From: Casuarius casuarius
Lineage: Eukaryota > Chordata > Aves > Casuariiformes > Casuariidae
Direction of reading: 5' to 3'
Assembly: GCA_003342895.1 (NCBI GenBank)
Contig: PTFA01000496.1
Location: 62,001 to 126,000 of the forward strand
DNA: 64,000 nucleotides
The number at the start of each line of letters is the position of its first letter. The first letter of the stretch is position 1. The position numbers were made by a program, and so were the translations under genes. Positions 61,741 to 64,000 of the stretch are shown piece by piece. The notes beneath the pieces were generated by a model, which saw only the letters and a list, made by a program, of their open reading frames with translations, was not told the DNA's origin and ran no database searches.

Positions 61741-64000
61741 TTTGTGCAGACTGCATAGCATGAGAAATATTTTGAGCCTCCTTCAAATTATCTTATATGT
61801 AAAGGTGGCCTTCAACTGAGATTGTACCTAGTCTGTTTATGGACATATTTACATTTGGGAAATAGGATTCCGTAATTCAATGCAGAAGCTTTTTTTTTCC
61901 CCTCAAAGTTCGATGATCTGAGAATTCATAGTTCTGTTTCCAGAGTGTAACTGGATGGTGTGGCACTGTTTTTTTACCGTTTTTTGGTACCTTTTTTCCT
62001 TTCAAATCTAGTCTATAAATTCTGATTAGCAAACTGCAAACCTAGAAACCACCTCTCACCTATTACAAAGTAAAGGTTTCTCTCTGTCGCCTAATGAGAC
62101 AGTCAGTTGGGCTGGCACAAGAATTAATAAAAATGGGTTTCAGAGGCTGTGACCATAACAGGACTGTGAAAATCGGACATAACTACACAAGTCCATTTGT
62201 CAAAAAGTTAATTAATTAATTCTGTGAGGAAGATCCTACATATCTATATATTCAATGCTTGGCAGAGGGGAATTGAAAATCAAGTAACATTAGTTATTAA
62301 GTGGTTATTTATACCTGTAAATATATAACTGACTTTTGCAGTTAGGAGCTCTTTGAAAGATGGTTGCATCAGTTCTCAGTGCAGTTCGCAATTAACGATA
62401 TAAGTGCAATACTTGGGAAGTGAAAGTTTTCCTATCCTGTTTAAGGACTAGAGTCTTGGCCTGAGTTGCAGGGCTCGTATATTGAAAATACCGCTGACAC
62501 TAAAGGCCATGTATTGTGTTGTATTTGCTCCACTACTTGACACCATCTCTGAGTTTTGCAAGATAAATATTCATTATTTTTTAAGTTCACTTCTTCATGT
62601 GTAAACAAAGGAAGGACTGATCTATAATGGCAGTGTTTTTAAAATGTGCTTCTTGAACTGTTTTATGTCTAATACAAAAATCCATTACTAGTATAAGTTA
62701 TTAAATGTAGTGTATTTAAAATTCAGCTTTAAGATTATGATTTGCTGGAGATGAAAGTAAAATCTTAGCCTCTCCATTTTTTCTTACGGGGGATTTCTTT
62801 TTCCTTAATGTGCCTCTTTTCCCAGGCCTTTGCCTGCTACAGATTTTCATGATTCAAGAGTTAAAAAGCCAACTCAGGGTCCATAAATCAGAAGACAGTT
62901 TTACTTATCAGAGTGCTGTTTTTCACCTCAATAGACTGCTGGTTCTGTCACTGGTGCCAGGCTCTGCCTTATCGCTCAGCCATCAGCCCTGCATAGCGGA
63001 ATGCTCTTTGTTTGGATTATTTACTTCTACTATAAACAAAGATTAGAGCAAAAAATTTCAACTACGGGGCCCATGCACTGTCAAACTGTTACTGGAAAAT
63101 CACTGTCGTGTGTTGCTTAAAGTTGCTTGCTTTTCAAAAACACAACCGGCAGTAGGACCTTTGTTTTTTAATACCAGAGTATTTCAGACACGCTAAGAAT
63201 GATGAGAGAATGGCCTAGAGTTCTATATCTATAAAAGCTTTGTTTTATTGCATAGTCAGTTATCAAATGTGTAACACAGTGAATGTAATATGTATTAAAA
63301 GTGAACTACACGGTACTGAGAATTTGATTTGATGGATTAGCCATGTTTTATCTGAGATTCTTTATACTGAACATCATACGAGATTTCTAGGACAGTTTTG
63401 TTTCAGATGAACCGATGACACGTTATAGATAGTCTTTCTTTTACGATCTTTCAGTGTCTCCTATCTGAAATCAGGAGATGTTCAGAAGAACCGAAGCAGG
63501 AGAGTCAAAGTGTTTTGAGTCTTGAAAAAATACCTGTGTGTTAGGGTAGCAGTTACTTCCAGTGCTACTTACTGAGCTCACCCATCTCAAATTAACCACA
63601 GCATTTATGGTTTGCACCCATAACTATAGGTGGCATAACACTTTATCTCTGAAGATGTCTGCTCAAGATGTAGGTCAAAGTCATGAGAATGTTCACCTCT
63701 GTTTGTCTGCGGTTCATTTCTATTAATTCTCCTGCCCTGATATTCGATAATGCTTTTCTTCCTGTGAAACATAATGAAACCATGACTTAAGCAGGAAAAA
63801 GAGTGTGAATTGCCCTTTTGGTTTTGTTAGCTTTGCACAGAAATAAATATATATATATTTATTATTATGTTAAATCTTTGATTTCTCAAAGTATGAAAAG
63901 TTTTGCTTTTCAGTGTAGAGATGCTTCCTCCTATAATACAAAAGTAGACTTGGAAAATTTGTCGAATATAGAGTTGGGCTTCCGCACCACCTGTCCCTTT

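Larger units (their letters stand above)
29130..64000 (+). other. BNC2: BNC2 intron, 5' portion (downstream of the second visible exon)
   Basis: Non-coding sequence runs from the gtagga donor to the end of the window. The next BNC2 exon, which in known orthologues begins with an Asp-Ala-Ala-Gly-Lys-type segment, is not present. The stretch holds MIR-like remnants near 33640, 35590 and 47700, palindromic interspersed repeats near 42055, 43650 and 47925, CA/TA microsatellites at 41643, 48746 and 50909, and three G-quadruplex motifs. It also holds CpG-dense islands at 46490-46800 and 61468-61740 and candidate conserved blocks near 48840-49440 and 53990-54480. Other parts look like ordinary AT-rich intron. 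Confidence 0.85.

Noticed and set aside
61361..61786. Overlapping 141- and 115-codon frames on - and a 109-codon frame on +
   Set aside because: Simultaneous openness on both strands reflects few stop codons in CpG-rich DNA; no domain recognised. Kept only as a CpG-island finding.

Overview
The window is vertebrate nuclear DNA, most likely from a bird. It lies inside one large gene, basonuclin 2 (BNC2), read on the + strand. Three things support this. First, two conserved BNC2 coding exons with clean splice sites are present, at 11165-11267 and 28869-29129. Second, the only clear LINE remnant is an old CR1 3' end (about 19875-20044), the main LINE of birds and other sauropsids. Third, repeats are sparse: there are no Alu, L1 or B elements, only decayed MIR-like and palindromic amniote repeats and a few microsatellites. 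BNC2 is Z-linked in chicken, so a Z-chromosome origin is likely but cannot be proved from the sequence.

Layout: 1-11164 is the 3' part of the intron before the first visible exon. The exon at 11165-11267 encodes the Cys-rich N-terminal motif of basonuclins. 11268-28868 is the next intron (17.6 kb). The exon at 28869-29129 is interrupted by 195 N (28918-29112); its first 49 and last 17 bases are readable. 29130-64000 is the 5' part of the following intron. The BNC2 start codon and its zinc-finger exons are outside the window. I found no other credible gene, rRNA, tRNA, CRISPR array or operon. Most open frames of 60-160 codons are chance frames in intron; several run straight through CA or TA repeats.

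Points worth a second look: the N gap has a length that breaks the BNC2 reading frame. Four TGCATG (RBFOX-type) hexamers lie 108-158 nt downstream of the first exon. Three perfect G-quadruplex motifs, two CpG-dense intronic islands and two young tandem duplications are present. There is a perfect 18-bp homeodomain-like palindrome, and several unusually GC- or CpG-rich non-repeat blocks that are candidate BNC2 enhancers. I do not see an undescribed multi-gene system here; what is unexplained is most likely regulatory or decayed-repeat sequence inside a pigmentation and development gene.
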